Shown here: positions 25,353 to 38,099 of the stretch, piece by piece | Position numbering within the stretch: position 1 is the first letter of the stretch | Layout: each line of letters starts with the position of its first letter | Made by a program: the position numbers and the translations under genes | Assembly (NCBI GenBank): GCA_002914805.1 | Contig: JXTB01000192.1 | Span: 452,380 to 516,379 of the forward strand | DNA: 64,000 nt | Source: Parasponia andersonii | Lineage: Eukaryota > Streptophyta > Magnoliopsida > Rosales > Cannabaceae | Reading direction: 5' to 3' | The notes under the pieces: generated by a model | The model's database searches: none | Seen by the model: only the letters and a program-made list of their open reading frames with translations | Told to the model about the DNA's origin: nothing

Positions 25353-28300
25353 TGTTATGTATCTAAGAAATAATTGATAATTTTTATGAAATCCACCTCT
25401 CCGCCATTTGCACCGGCTGTTTCTACTTCCTTATGAGACCCAACAAAAGGGCTAGCCAACGAGTACCGTGAATTAACATATCCAGTAAGTCGTAACCCTT
25501 GCGATATAAAATAAGCATTAATTTATTGTTTCTTCTTTAACTACTACATTAAATATATACATATAACATATGCATATGCGTGTTGGGGGTTTCAGTTCAA
25601 ATAAAAACAATTGATCTAGCTCACGTCGGTTATAAAAATGCCCTTAATGACGAGTCAGTAGTTAAATTCCTATGCAAAAGCTTTAAACAGTTCGTGGTCA
25701 TTTTCCTTCTTCAGCTTTAATTTTTTCCTCAAATCAACTACGTAATTATGAAAATGTATGTCCTAATTAAGCTTAAGGGAATTTCAATCTCCGCTAATTG
25801 ATTGATGAAGTAATAATTGTTGAAGAACATGTTGTCTAGCAATTTGGATTCAAATCACATGCATGTAGTTCTTTTTGCGAATTATGAACCCGTTCAATTA
25901 CCTTAATTAGTAATTTAAAATACTTATTTCAAACGAAAAGAAAACCAAAAAAGTTGCACTTCTTATCTCATCTGCCACCTGCTATGACATGTTTTAATGT
26001 AGTAATAGCAATCTATTGGAGCGGCTTTATCAAAAGGGAACTACTATTTCAGTTCAAAAGCTTACCCCAGAGCTCAAAAGATTAATAGAATTGATAAACA
26101 AAATTGGTGACTATAGTAATTTTAATCGTATGATGCCAGATTTAGAGGAAAGAAATGGTGGTAAATAACAATAATTTGCTATATATAGCAAGATTATGTA
26201 GTGAGAGATTTTTTAATGGTACTTGCAAAAAATTTGAACCAAAATGATACCATGATCTAACATTTCCATAATAAAATTGTACCAACAAATAATAAGCATA
26301 AAATAGTTTTATATGTGACAGACTTAAATTAGAATTTAAAAAAAAAATTGAATAAAGTCCACAAGGAGAAAAAGTATATTAGGATAAAGCTCAAGCATTC
26401 CAACTAGATTGGCACATGCTCGGTAACTCTAAACCATAAAATATTAATAAAATAGGGAAAAAATATTTTGAGATCCCAAAAAACAAAAAACATGTGATAA
26501 TAACTACGTACTTCAGTACGTATCATATATATATATATATACGACGTTGATATTACAAAGCCAAATCAGTTTTGTCAATTGAATAAATAATAAAATCAAA
26601 GTAAAAGTCTTGAGTGATGAGAAATACAAACAAGTTAGAATTACTACTATATGAGTGTAGAAGCCATATACACCCCTGAGTAATTATACCAACTTCCCAT
26701 TATAGACTAAAGAGGAAATTAAGAATTGACAGAAACTTTTTAATAATCATGCTTTGGAAGTTAATAGATTTACGCAACTACTATCTCATCCTCCGAAAGT
26801 AAATGATAACTGGCTAATTGGTCCCACTAATTGACTGGGGCATTACACTTGATTCTCTTTTCATCCCCTCCTAAAGCTTGGTTTTACATATCTGAACTTT
26901 ATGTTGTCTGTCTAGCTAGAACGCGAATGAAATTATATTAAAGTGAATTCAATATATACCAATAATAATAAGAAAATGAAAAAAGATTAAAAAAAAAAAA
27001 AGGCAATGGTGGTTAAAAGTTTCTTTGACTAAGCTTTCTTATTAATGGACATGCTAATAAAGATATGATTACTACCTTTGCCATACTTCGATTTTGTAGC
27101 TGGCTAACTAGCTTTCTATATATGAAAAAATAATAGATATATAGACATCTATTCCAGTTTTAATATATTTTCTTTATATATAGCTGCCTAGCGCTTACCT
27201 TAAATCTTCCCGTTTTAGGTGTATTACTCTGTCACCATTAACAAATTCATTGTTATTTTTCAGCCAAAACCTTGTGATGATCCTTGTCACACGTCTAATT
27301 TGGGGTGAAACACTTCGTTCATGAAGCTTAATTAATTAAGAAGGATTTTCCGGTTCTTGCGAGTTAAATTCGACTTAATTATTTTCGGCAGATTTCTTCG
27401 TATTTCTAATAGTATGTTTTATATTGATGATACCTGTACATGTTTTCGAGCCTGTTTCTTTTTAAAAGGTATACAATACATGTGCATCTGCCCCCATGAC
27501 AAGAGAGAAAACCATATATAAGACAAGGTACTATCTTAATGTCAAAGTTAAAATTCTTCAAATTGAGTAACTAATTGTTTTTTTTTTTTTTTTCTAAGTA
27601 ACATAACCTCCTACTAAAAGGGACAATTCAAAGCTTTTTGCTTCATGTGTGGTGGGATTTCTCCGAACTAGATTTTGGTTTACTTTTCTTGGTGTAACAT
27701 TTCAATTGGAGTACTAATTACTTCTATATACATAGTTGCATTAATTAAAATTAGACATATAAGACATGAGAGTTTTGAATTGGAGACAAATGGCTTATGT
27801 GTCTTGCTTGACAGAGTCTATATAATTTGAGTTGTATACAATGTTTTAAGTATAGATGTATTACTATCTAGTCGTTACTTGTACTTCTATTTGAGACATT
27901 TGAAATTAAGGTTATATATACTTATTGTAACTTATCAAATTCAATGATCTCAAATGAAGCTTAGTTCAACCTTTTTGTTGTTGGTAAATATCCACAAATA
28001 CATTACCAATTTGTTCGAAAAAAAATATTCAAGCATTTGGTCATAAAAAAAATGTAAAAGTTGTAAATCGGGCCGATACAGAACACAACATATATTATAA
28101 GTATATATAGAATTCAAAATTAAAATTTCACCAGAACATGACGAATTACAGAGAGTACTGACTAAAATTGTCACGATGAAAAGGTGGACACATCATAAAT
28201 ACATAACTTTGGCATTCATTCATCTTTACTTCAAGTGCCATATCATTATTATTGTTTCTTTTTCTCTCTGGGTGGAGGCCCTGAAAGTAGTACAATTATT

Positions 28301-30990
28301 ATTTCAATTTCCAATTTCATGATTACTTGGTTCCAAACTTACTCTCTGATTTATAATTAATTATAGAAGTTTCCAGTTCCAAAATCAAGTGGTGGACCAC
28401 AAGGAGCATGGCAAACACAAACACTAACCCTTTATATTTCATTTCTTTTTGTCAGCAATTATACACCTCTTTTTTGGCAACACAAAAAATAAATAAATAA
28501 ACTATTTCTTTTGTGTTCTTGTTTTTCTTTTGGGACTAAATTCTGGATTGGTTCTCATTAATTTGTGGACTAGTGAGGTGAATCGTATGCTATACCTCCA
28601 ATCCCTCAAATAGACATAAAAACAAATAGCCACATCCACATATCAAAATAAAGTCATCACAAATTTGTAGTGAATTTGGATATATAGGGGGGGAATGCAA
28701 AAGAAAAGAGTGTAGTAGTGTTGGGACTTTCCTTCCTTCTCCTTCAATTTTCTATATTTTTTCTCTCCCTCTACTTTCATTAATTTTCTATCTTGAATTG
28801 TTATATAAATTGCTCAATTTTAATATGGATCAACTTAAAAGTGGACCAGATTAATTCCTTTGTCTTTCTCTTCTACTCTAATATTTGCTACCTTATATTG
28901 TCATATATATTGCTCAATTGTAATGGATAACAAAACCAATTTTGTGTTACCATATTATCAAAAAAGGGGACTAGGGTAGTCAAGTGATGATAAGGATTAA
29001 TTCGTGCTTATAATCACTAGCTAGTCAAAATAGTACTGTATGTCACCGACGAATTGTACGTATAAGAAAAGTTTAGGTCAAAATTATAACACGCTTCTGC
29101 GCGATGCCTCTTCTCTTAGTATGACGCTAGTAATTATACAAAAAACTAGCTTGCGTCAACCTAACTCCAAAGAAAAAGTGTGCCTTGAGATGTAAGAGAG
29201 AAAACAAAGGCTAACAACTTCAATAACTAAAGCTAAGAGAATAAAAACAAAGGAGAATCAGATTTGTATTTGAACAAGTTTGCCAAAACTAGGTATTGTT
29301 TGAGATGCGTGTTCAAAACCTCACACTACCAAAAGATTTTGGATTGCGTTGTTAGATATTGTCGTAATTTTCTTTTCTTTTTTTTTTTAACGAAAAATAA
29401 AAAGAAAATAAATAAATAAATTTCATGTAATGATAGATGACCAACCATAGAAGGCATCATATCTAGTAAGAGCTAAATACCTTTTGTGGCGGTAAAGGCC
29501 TAGAAACAACCAAAATTCGGCCGATCTCTCGTGACTAGATCTTGCAGATTAAAGTGTTTTTATTCTTCCAAAAAAAAAAAAAAAAAGACTCAAATTCTGT
29601 TTATGACTATATCCGATTAGGTACACGTGCTTAAGGTTTTATTTAATTTATGATAAACTGCAGTTGTATATTAAATTTTGTACCAAATAATATACAAGAT
29701 CAACTTAGTACTATTGCATACATTTTATATGTAGCAAATTGAAATTGTCCTATGTTCTATAATTGCGCGCGTTAGTATCTTTTTTTATGGAATTTTATCT
29801 CCTTCAAATGTTAAGTAACCATAGAGATACACAAATTTTACTCACAAAAGTCATACACAATTAAAAAATTATGTCACATAATTGTATATGACTTTTGTAT
29901 ATAAATTACGTATGTTGCTAGGACTACTCTTAAATTTTTGTTTAGTTAATAAACCATATTTTTGTTAGAACATAAGATTCAACTCAATATTTTTTTTTTT
30001 AAAAAAAGTTACAAAAAAGTTAATTGTAAAAGACTCCATAATGATTTGTAGGATTAGATTTATTGTAGAATTTATTTAGCCTTTCGTTTCGAACTTGCTT
30101 CTTCTTTTCATGGTGTGTCTCCCTTGTTTAAACGAGACAATTTTATGGGAAATTTTCAAATATAGGCCTCTAGGCTCAATCCTCGTTTTGCTATCATATT
30201 CTCATTAAACCAAAATCTTTCAAATTTTCCTTCTTAACAATTTTTTTTAATATTTTTTTTAGGTTGGCTTTATGTTGTTAACCCCAGTAATTAACAATCG
30301 AATAGATTATAAACAAACTATAAAAACGATAAAATGAACCCAAGCAAGTTTAATGTAATTAATTTAACCATCTACGTGAAAACAATGAATGGAAGGTGTT
30401 TTCCTTGGCCAGATTATTGAGAAGCTTAATTTGATTGATCAACAAGAAGATGTTAGGTTGGATTCTTTTTTTTTTTTCTTTTTAAATGTTTATCCTTACT
30501 TGACAGATTTCCTACATGGGTAACCCGTAACCTATAGGAATTAGCAGCATAGATAACCTACCTATAGTAATCCCAGTAATATTGTAGGGCTTTTAAGGGA
30601 TGGCTGAATTTTGGATCAGTATTTGTGGGGAGTTGTTTTTCAAATACTGATAAATAATGACCGAATTTTGAAATTTATTTGAAAAGTGACTGCTTTTATA
30701 TTTAATAGATAAAAATATATTAATTTATTTTTTATAAAATTGATTTATTTTTTAAACAATAGGTCAACTAAAAAACAGCCATTCATCACAATAAAAGTAT
30801 AAAAGGGCCTTTTACTAAATGTGTAAAACACAGCCAATATGGTAATACGTACAATTGTGATCCTAAAAATGTTACTTGGGCCCAAATTAGTCATAATCCA
30901 AATCATGTTGGGCTTCGTACAAAATTTCAAGCCTAATGTACCAAAAAATGAAAAGCTGAATTCCCTAATCTTATAATTAGTTGAAACATC
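25353..30990. other. AT-rich intergenic sequence, gene-poor
   Basis: I see no supported gene. Features are simple: (TA)n near 26526-26542, poly-T near 27579-27595, poly-A near 29570-29587 and poly-T/poly-A near 29990-30007. Confidence 0.5.
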
Positions 30991-31064
30991 TCGGATGTAT
31001 TTAGAAACATATCACTTTCTAAAATAGTTTCGAAAAAACATTTTCAACTAAAATTTAAGAAAAA

Positions 31065-31345
31065 ACAACTTTAATTCAAGAGTAGTATTTTTTAATAATA
31101 CTCAAGGTAGCCAATTAGGTTAATTAGAGCAACTAATCTAGTTACTTGAGGTAATTGGTCAAGTTACCTAAGATAACTTGATTAATGTTTTTTTTAAAAA
31201 AATAACATTTTGAATAAGTATTTAGAAAATTATATTTTTTATTCAAAATTAGTATTTTTCAATAGTACTCGAGGTAACCAATTTGGTTACCCAAGTAACC
31301 AACCTAGTTAGTTAGGATAACTTGACACCGATTAGTTACTCTAAG
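31065..31345. repeat. Imperfect tandem duplication with GGTAACC-type motifs
   Basis: Two copies of a ~110-bp segment, at about 31078-31182 and 31245-31332. Each has AGTATTTTT, then AATA(A/G)TACTC(A/G)AGGTA(A/G)CCAAT, a series of GTTAC/GTAAC words, and ends AGATAACTTGA or AGGATAACTTGA. The segments are internally palindrome-rich. No coding potential; origin unknown. Confidence 0.6.
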
Positions 31346-31598
31346 TATCTCATCTATTAAAAAAGTGGTATTTTATACATACTTTTAAAAGTGGTATTTT
31401 TCTAATTAAATGTGGGATCTTTCAAACAATTTCAAAATCCAGGATTTTTCAATTTTTTTTTGAAAAATCACCATAAAAAATTAAATTTCCGCAATCATGG
31501 ACCCCATAATAATCAAATAAGTGAGGGAGCCGTTTGGGCGGAAAATGAGTTTTTCTATAATTTCTTTGAGAAATTTAGATCTAAGACACGTTGTGCCT

Positions 31599-31720
31599 CA
31601 TATTTCAACAATGCCCATTTTTATTTTTTCTTTCCAAATACCTATTTTTTTAGGTACCATATTTCAAAAATGCCCATTTTTATTTTCTTTCAAAATATCT
31701 ATTGTCTTAGATATACATTT
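31599..31720. repeat. 59-bp tandem repeat, two units
   Basis: CATATTTCAACAATGCCCAT at 31599 recurs as CATATTTCAAAAATGCCCAT at 31658, each followed by TTTTATTTT and a CAAAATA/CCAAATA stretch. Open frames across it are low-complexity and not supported as genes. Confidence 0.65.
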
Positions 31721-32218
31721 CATGTATAAAATATGAGTGATTACATTTATAATGTAAATTTTTATTAATGGTTTACATTTGTAGTGTAAATTTATACACA
31801 TTGTATACTTTTATTTTTTTGAAATACATGTGGTACATATTTTGAAATACATACCGATTATTAGATATAACTCTAAATCATCAAATAGTTTATGTGAAAA
31901 TTTTTAGGCATTGAGGTCAACTCAGCTCAATGTAATTCTCATCCAGTTTATAATTATAAACTAGTTGATAATCAACTGGCATAGAAAGTAATAAACTGGT
32001 ATGATGACAATGTGCAGATTCGAAAATTTAATATAAGAACTGCTATAATTGTAAAAAAAAAAAAATAGAAAGAAGTGCTATAAGTGAAAATATAAATCTA
32101 TAAAATGCTACGCCCAATTGGTGGCAATTTCCCGATTCTCTACGCAAGAAAGAAATGTACAACAGATGCTTAGTTAAAGTTTACCAGAACTCACGTGCTG
32201 ATGAGATATATATATATA

Positions 32219-32461
32219 GGTTGCCAATCTAATAGGTATTTTTTTTTTAACTTATGGGTAGGTATTTTTTTTTTAGCCGTTGGATCACCGTCTAATGGTG
32301 ATCCAATCGCTATAATGAAGTACATGAAAAGACGTGTATCATTAATGCTCTTTCTCTCTCTTACTTTTTACAATAAAATAATGTACATGCTAAATTTTTA
32401 TTGGCCAAATAGATACCTATTCATAGGTTAAAAAAAAAAAATACCTACTAGATTGGTGACC
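32219..32461 (+). mobile_element. MITE copy B
   Basis: 243-bp element with terminal inverted repeats (GGTTGCCAATCTAATAGGTA and the complement of TACCTACTAGATTGGTGACC). (TA)n flanks both ends. Inside, TTGGATCACC...GGTGATCCAA forms a 10-bp inverted repeat with a 7-base loop at about 32278-32304. Short frames inside are not genes. Confidence 0.88.
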
Positions 32462-32568
32462 ATATATATATATATATATTAAAAGTGGAGTTTAACTATG
32501 ATATACAAATTAAATAAATATTTATTACTACCCAATCCTCGCTCCATCGTATTAGAATTCATAAATTT

Positions 32569-32807
32569 TCACACCAATCAAATAGGTATTTTTTTTCTTT
32601 ACCTATGGGTAGGTATTTTTTTTTTAGCCATTGGATCACCATCTAATAGTGATCCAATGGCTATAATGAAGTGCATGAAAAAACGTGCATCATTAATGCT
32701 CTTTCTCTCTCTTACTTTTTACAATAAAAAAATGTGCATGTTAAATTTTCATTAGCCAAATTAATACCTATGTATAAGTAAAAAAAAAAATACTTACTGA
32801 ATTGGTG

Positions 32808-32810
<3 letters not shown>
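32569..32810 (+). mobile_element. MITE copy C
   Basis: About 242 bp, the same family and orientation as copy B, 107 bases further on. The right end reads GAATTGGTGCCC, followed by a (TA)n tract to about 32842. The left flank is not a TA repeat. The internal inverted repeat is TTGGATCACC...GTGATCCAA. Confidence 0.87.
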
Positions 32811-32845
<35 letters not shown>

Positions 32846-33755
32846 TTAAGAGAGAGATTTCAACTTCACATAGTTCAACTCCCTTCAAGTTCAACTAGTT
32901 GAATTGGATGTTGAACTGATTCCTTTCCTTCTAGTAACTAAATTTCCCCATTTCTAGTAAACAAATTGATCTTAAATAACATCTTTTTTCTGATTTCTAG
33001 TAATCAAATTAGTTTCTTTAAAATCTAGTTATTGGTTTTTCTGTTAAATAATTACTAGTTTTTTGCAACCAAAATATTTAAAAACATACCTACCACTTAA
33101 TGTTAAATGGAAATATAATTACTTTGGGGAGGTCATATTTTTGGCGTTATTTTTTAAAACTTAGGTATAAGTGTCGAAATCCAAAAAGAGGAGAGAAAAA
33201 CATCCAAACACAGCTTCGTCATCACACATTTCAGGCCCAACTATTTGGTAAATAGGCCGAAGACAAATAAGCCGATGATGACTTAGAATTTTCAAAAAAT
33301 AATTAATTTTCAAAAGAAAATTGAAAAAAAAAAAAAAGACACTAACAAATACATAAAGCAATAAGTTGACAATTAGTGAGAAAAATTTTGTGCGAACAAA
33401 TATTATAATTAACTTAATTAAGCACATGTAGCCTCAGAAAAAAAAAAAAAAAAAGACTTAATTAAGCACATTATGTACACAAAACAAAGTACATATACTA
33501 AAAGTGATTCTCAACCCTTAAAATCAAAGGGAGAGTAAATAAAATAAAATTTTAAAAAACAAAAAATGGATTAGTTTTCTTTTATGTCATCGAGATCATC
33601 CATCAGTAAGATTGCACAGAAAAGGAAAACTTGGCTGCTGTCTTATGAAACAATTTTTCTTCCTCCCTTTTTTTTTTTTTTTTTTTTTTTTGGCCATTGA
33701 AATGGAAAGAAAAACTCGCGACAACTGTTGTATTGGATGGAAGAAAGATCCTGTA

Positions 33756-36700
33756 TTATAAGCTGCTGGTAGAAGATCGCGATGAACGGCTGCTTGGATT
33801 GGAATGATCTTTCCTCAGCATGGCTTCTAGATTTTGAAAGCATTTCAGTGGTGGTCTAACCTGTACATGTTCAAATGCATCCAAAGAGAAAAAGAAACCT
33901 TCAGCTCTATAACTATCAATAAATCCCAGAGAATACCACAGTACAATATTATCATGTTTTCTTAGACTAGTTTATTTGTCTGATAGACTAGACATATAAT
34001 GCGCTAATTCATGGAGTTCAAACACGTTCAATAACATAGCAAAATGTACCAAATATTAGCATGTAAAAAATTCAGGCAAGGTCCAGAGTAAGTTATCAAA
34101 TGGTTCTATTAATCAAAAGATTAGACTCAAAAAGATGTAGAATAACTTTTCACTATTATATCATTGCAGGTATACACATAAAGAAATGGATTGCAAAGAG
34201 TACAAACCTTCCAACGTCTCTTGTGACCAAGAGTGTTGTGTATTGATTCGAGCCTTGTTATTATTTGCCTAAATGTTGGTCTCTTAGCCGGCTTCTCGTT
34301 CCAGCAGGCCTCGATCAACCTATCAGCAGGAATCAGAAAACAACCAGACTAAACAAAGTTGCAGAAGTAATAGGAGCAGTTTCGTTCTCAAGAAACGACC
34401 TCAAACTTTCATAACAGTGGCACCAGATTCCTATTTTCTAAGTTCTGAACTTAAGAGCCAGTGAAGACAAAATCTGACTTAAAGGAAAGAATCAACAGAC
34501 AATAAATCTGAAATAAACTAAAAATCTTTTCAAATTATAGCACTTACTCTTTAAGCCCATGTGCGTAACGTTTTGCTGGAGCCATAAAAGGTGGACGTTC
34601 GCTTGCAGCATATACTTTAGGAACTTCAGTATCTTGCTTTGCTGAAAATGGTGGACAGCCCTCAATCATCTACAATACGAAAATCATAGATATACATTAG
34701 TCAAGCTTGATACAACCAATTGAATTTGTCTCGAAAACACAAGTCAGAACCACCTAATGCCTCAAATCAACCATAAATTTGAGCATAAACCTCAAACAAA
34801 TTACATAATTGAAAACAAAAATAAATAACTAAAAATCTTCCGAGAAAGGGAAAAAAAAACATACTAAGTAAAAAATTCGAGTCAGCATAATTTAATGCGA
34901 ATACCTTAGAACAATAGATATTAAAAAGAAAGGACTAGTAGCAGAGCATGTACAGACATGGGAAAGCCAATCATTTCATGGACAATTTCGATACAGGAGT
35001 AAAATATTGATATTAAAGAAAAAAGAAACATCTTTACCTCTTGCAGAATTAAAGCAAATGAGAACACATCAACTTTGGTATCATATTCTTCATTTTGAAA
35101 AACCTCTGGAGCCACATATCGGCCTGTCAAATACAATTAACACACTCCAAATGACAAACCATAATTTAATCAGGTGGCATGTTGCTTTCTAATAAGAAAG
35201 GTCATTCAATACATAAGGAAAGTACATAAACGACACAGATATTTTTTCCATTCCGATATATGATTGCAAAACCATCCCAGCAATAAGCATTGTATCAATA
35301 CATAAAGCAACACTCACAAGAAGTTTCTTGACATGTCAGAGGCTTATCTTCCTTAACTGTCAGCAACTTGCTAACTCCGAAGTCCGCTACTTTCAGGTGC
35401 CCAGAATCATCACGCAATATATTTCTGTTATCTCACATAAGAAAAGTTGAAAAAAAATGAGGATGAGCATTTGGACAACGGACGAAGTTAATAATTTTTT
35501 TTAATGTTTATTGCTAATATTAGCATTTGTCATTTGCGAATAAATCCAAAGATTGGTATAAAAATAAAGTTCATAAAAAGAACTTACGAAGGCTCAAGAT
35601 CACGGTGAATTATTGGTTCTGGCTTATTCTCGTGTAAATAACTCATTCCCCTGCAAAACATCAAAAACAGAACATCAATTTTTGCCATTATAACTTCCCT
35701 TCTTTTGATTTTGCAATATGAAAAATCACAAACACCACCAATGTCCCTAAAGGGATCAAAGTTAGTATAGCATTAATTTTTCCTGAATTGCAAATGAAGA
35801 TCAGATCACACACCAAAAGTTTTCAAAGAGTTTTCCATGCAGAACACGCTAGCATAAAACTTCTGAATGTTAAAAGTTCAGGCTTGTTCAATAACATCTT
35901 CTAGTTCTAAAAGCTCGATGAACAAGTCATATTTCAGAGACAGGCTGACACTGGTTTTGAGGGTTAGTGCTGAGGCATTCATGATAAGAGAAGAGTTTGC
36001 TAATCTAGGTAGGTAGTAGGTTATCTACTCAATTTTTTCATCTATATGTACTCTTGACCACATATTCTTCCCTATCCACAAGTCATTAGAAGTTTCCTTA
36101 GACTTCCCCGCTAGCACTGTATAACATTCCTCAGCTTTTAACCCCGGACTCTTGTGAAAACATAAAAACTCAATTCCAAAATTGACAATTAAGTCAAGTT
36201 AGAAAGAGTAATAGACCTTGCAATATCAAGTGCAAACTTTACAGCTGTTGTTGGTTTTAATGCTCCTTTCCTGTTCAAAAATACTCGTAGGTCCCCCTGC
36301 ACCATAATGCAGAAAATAAAGGTCTGAACAAATAAACATCCTTTATCTATTTACCCAACTATATTATCTAAGCATTACACAATTTAGGAGTCTCTTCCAG
36401 TCTGAATGCTAAAAGAGCACCAACAAAACAGAGTCACGAACTTTAAACAAAATCTATTGAACTACAATCATCATCGGAAAGTAAAAGAAAGGAACTGTTG
36501 AAGTATATTAGCTAGTTAATTCTATTTGACTCTATAACAACAAAATAAAAAAGATGGGAAAAACCTTGGGCAAATACTCTGTCACAATCATCATCGGGCT
36601 ACTTTGAGTCACAGCACCAAGAAATTGAACAACATTTGGATGCCGTATCTTCTGCAGCAATGCAAGTTCGTCTTTGAATGCCCGCCTGAGTTGGAAAAAG

Positions 36701-37876
36701 GGGTTTTTTTGAAGACCATAATAGTGAAAAAATGAACAATCTTAAGAAGAATTACAAGGTTTTGAAAAACTCACACTTTATCCTCGTCAACAATCACTCC
36801 CTCCCCAAGCTTTTTCACAGCAACCTCTATTCCACGCCATGACGCTATTCGGAAAGTTCCCTGAGGAATCCCACAAGGTTGAATTTCAAGACGACATCAT
36901 TATCAAAGGCAATTAAATTAACAAGAAAATTAAGATGCAGTGGCCTCTAAGATTCAACTAAAATATCATTACTAACCAAAAATCTAACTCAAGAAAAACA
37001 ATCCAGCCCAATTCTATACGATGCATTTATTGCAAAATATCAAGAAGAAATGGAGTAAAAAAGAAATTATCCCAGCTCAATGAAAAGTCGGCCTTTGACG
37101 TTGACCAACACCAACAACACAAGTAATACGTATTATTACCTTATCAATTTCAACACTGTTGGAGAAATCAAGTTCCTTCGGATCAATTTCATATTCAGGG
37201 ACCTCACGGGCATGTCTGACGTGCATAGGAGCCATCTGAAAAAAAAAAAAAAAAAGAAAAGAAAAGAGAGAGGATAAAATCTCATAAAATCAATATACAA
37301 GAAAGCATATATATATATAAATATATATATAAAGATATTTAAAATTTAATTTTAAAAAAAAAAAAATCAAACCCACCACAGGCTTTGCTCCATGCTTCTC
37401 CAAAAGCTTAATAACATCTTGATTTTTGTAATAAATTGCATCTGCAAGAGGCTGTTGTTCATTGTTTCAATATCAATACTACCATGACACACCGTTACCA
37501 CTCATATTCAATAATAGATAAATAAATAAATGTGAAAACGCTTCGTAGTTCTTACAGTGCTACCCCAGCGGTCTTTGGTGTTGAGCTGAGCACCGCGTTC
37601 GAGAAGCAACTGAATGACGTCGTAGAAGCCCTGACACGCGGCGACATGGAGAGCCGTCCGATCATCGATGTCCCGGAAATTGACGTCGATCCCTGACTCC
37701 AGCAGCTCCCGAATCCCATCGAGATCACCCTCGTTAGCCAAGTACATGAGCCTCACTCTCGGATCGATCCGAACCGACTCANCCTCCTTCCGGGGCTCCG
37801 AATCATCTCGCTCTGGCGCCATGGACGACTGCTTCCCCAGAGTGAACCTCAACGCCGTCGTTTTAGCTGTCTCCAT
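33756..37876 (-). CDS. Ankyrin-repeat Raf-like kinase of the plant integrin-linked-kinase family, complete (457 aa, 12 exons)
   Basis: Exons from 5' to 3': 37876-37556, 37451-37377, 37235-37140, 36860-36775, 36685-36565, 36296-36217, 35650-35588, 35424-35318, 35123-35038, 34669-34548, 34319-34208, 33860-33756. All use GT..AG, and the phases sum to 1374 bp with the stop. N-terminal residues 10-16 read RFTLGKQ. Two to three ankyrin repeats follow at about residues 43-135 (DDRTALHVAACQGFYDVIQL). The kinase domain starts near residue 155: VAVKK (VAIK lysine kept), HPNVVQFLGAVTQ, HRDLEPSNIL catalytic loop, DFGVSK, APEVFQNEEYDTKVDVFSFA, ending RPTFRQIITRLESI. The glycine loop (DKGTFRIASW) is degenerate and the catalytic-loop lysine is glutamate. 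From memory the Arabidopsis group C1 proteins At4g18950/At3g58760 are closest, at almost the same length. Likely a cytoplasmic signalling kinase, perhaps with weak activity. The start ATG is at 37876; the codon before the preceding AGA is TTG, not ATG. One N (37782) hides one residue. Confidence 0.96.
37782..37782. other. Single ambiguous base in kinase exon 1
   Basis: One N makes one residue of the acidic linker before the ankyrin repeats unknown (residue 32). Confidence 1.
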
Positions 37877-38075
37877 TCTCAAATTTTCCAGATCAAGAGA
37901 AGAATATCAAAATCAAAAATTGAAAATTAAATAATTTGCTAAACTCGCGGGACGGTTTTATTGGCAAAAGTATCTTCTAATTCTAATTCTTTTTCTTTTT
38001 TTTTTTTTGGGGGGTGGTTTGGTAATATAGTAGAACGGAAGAATATGGCAAACAGGGATGGCGGAGCTGGAGCTC

Positions 38076-38086
38076 GTGGGTCCCAC
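38076..38086. promoter_or_regulatory. TCP-type palindrome upstream of the kinase gene
   Basis: GTGGGTCCCAC, a perfect inverted repeat around one base, matches the GTGGGNCCCAC class of TCP transcription-factor sites. It lies 200 bases upstream of the kinase start codon in an unusually GC-rich stretch (38040-38250). Function is inferred. Confidence 0.5.
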
Positions 38087-38099
38087 CTGGCTACTTACT

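Noticed and set aside
25137-25373. Open frames spanning the N gap
   Set aside because: They consist almost wholly of unknown residues.
32195-32894. Open frames with repeated LFLSLTFYNK-type segments
   Set aside because: They are chance frames through the MITE copies, with (TA)n-derived ends; the similarity between them is the DNA repeat.
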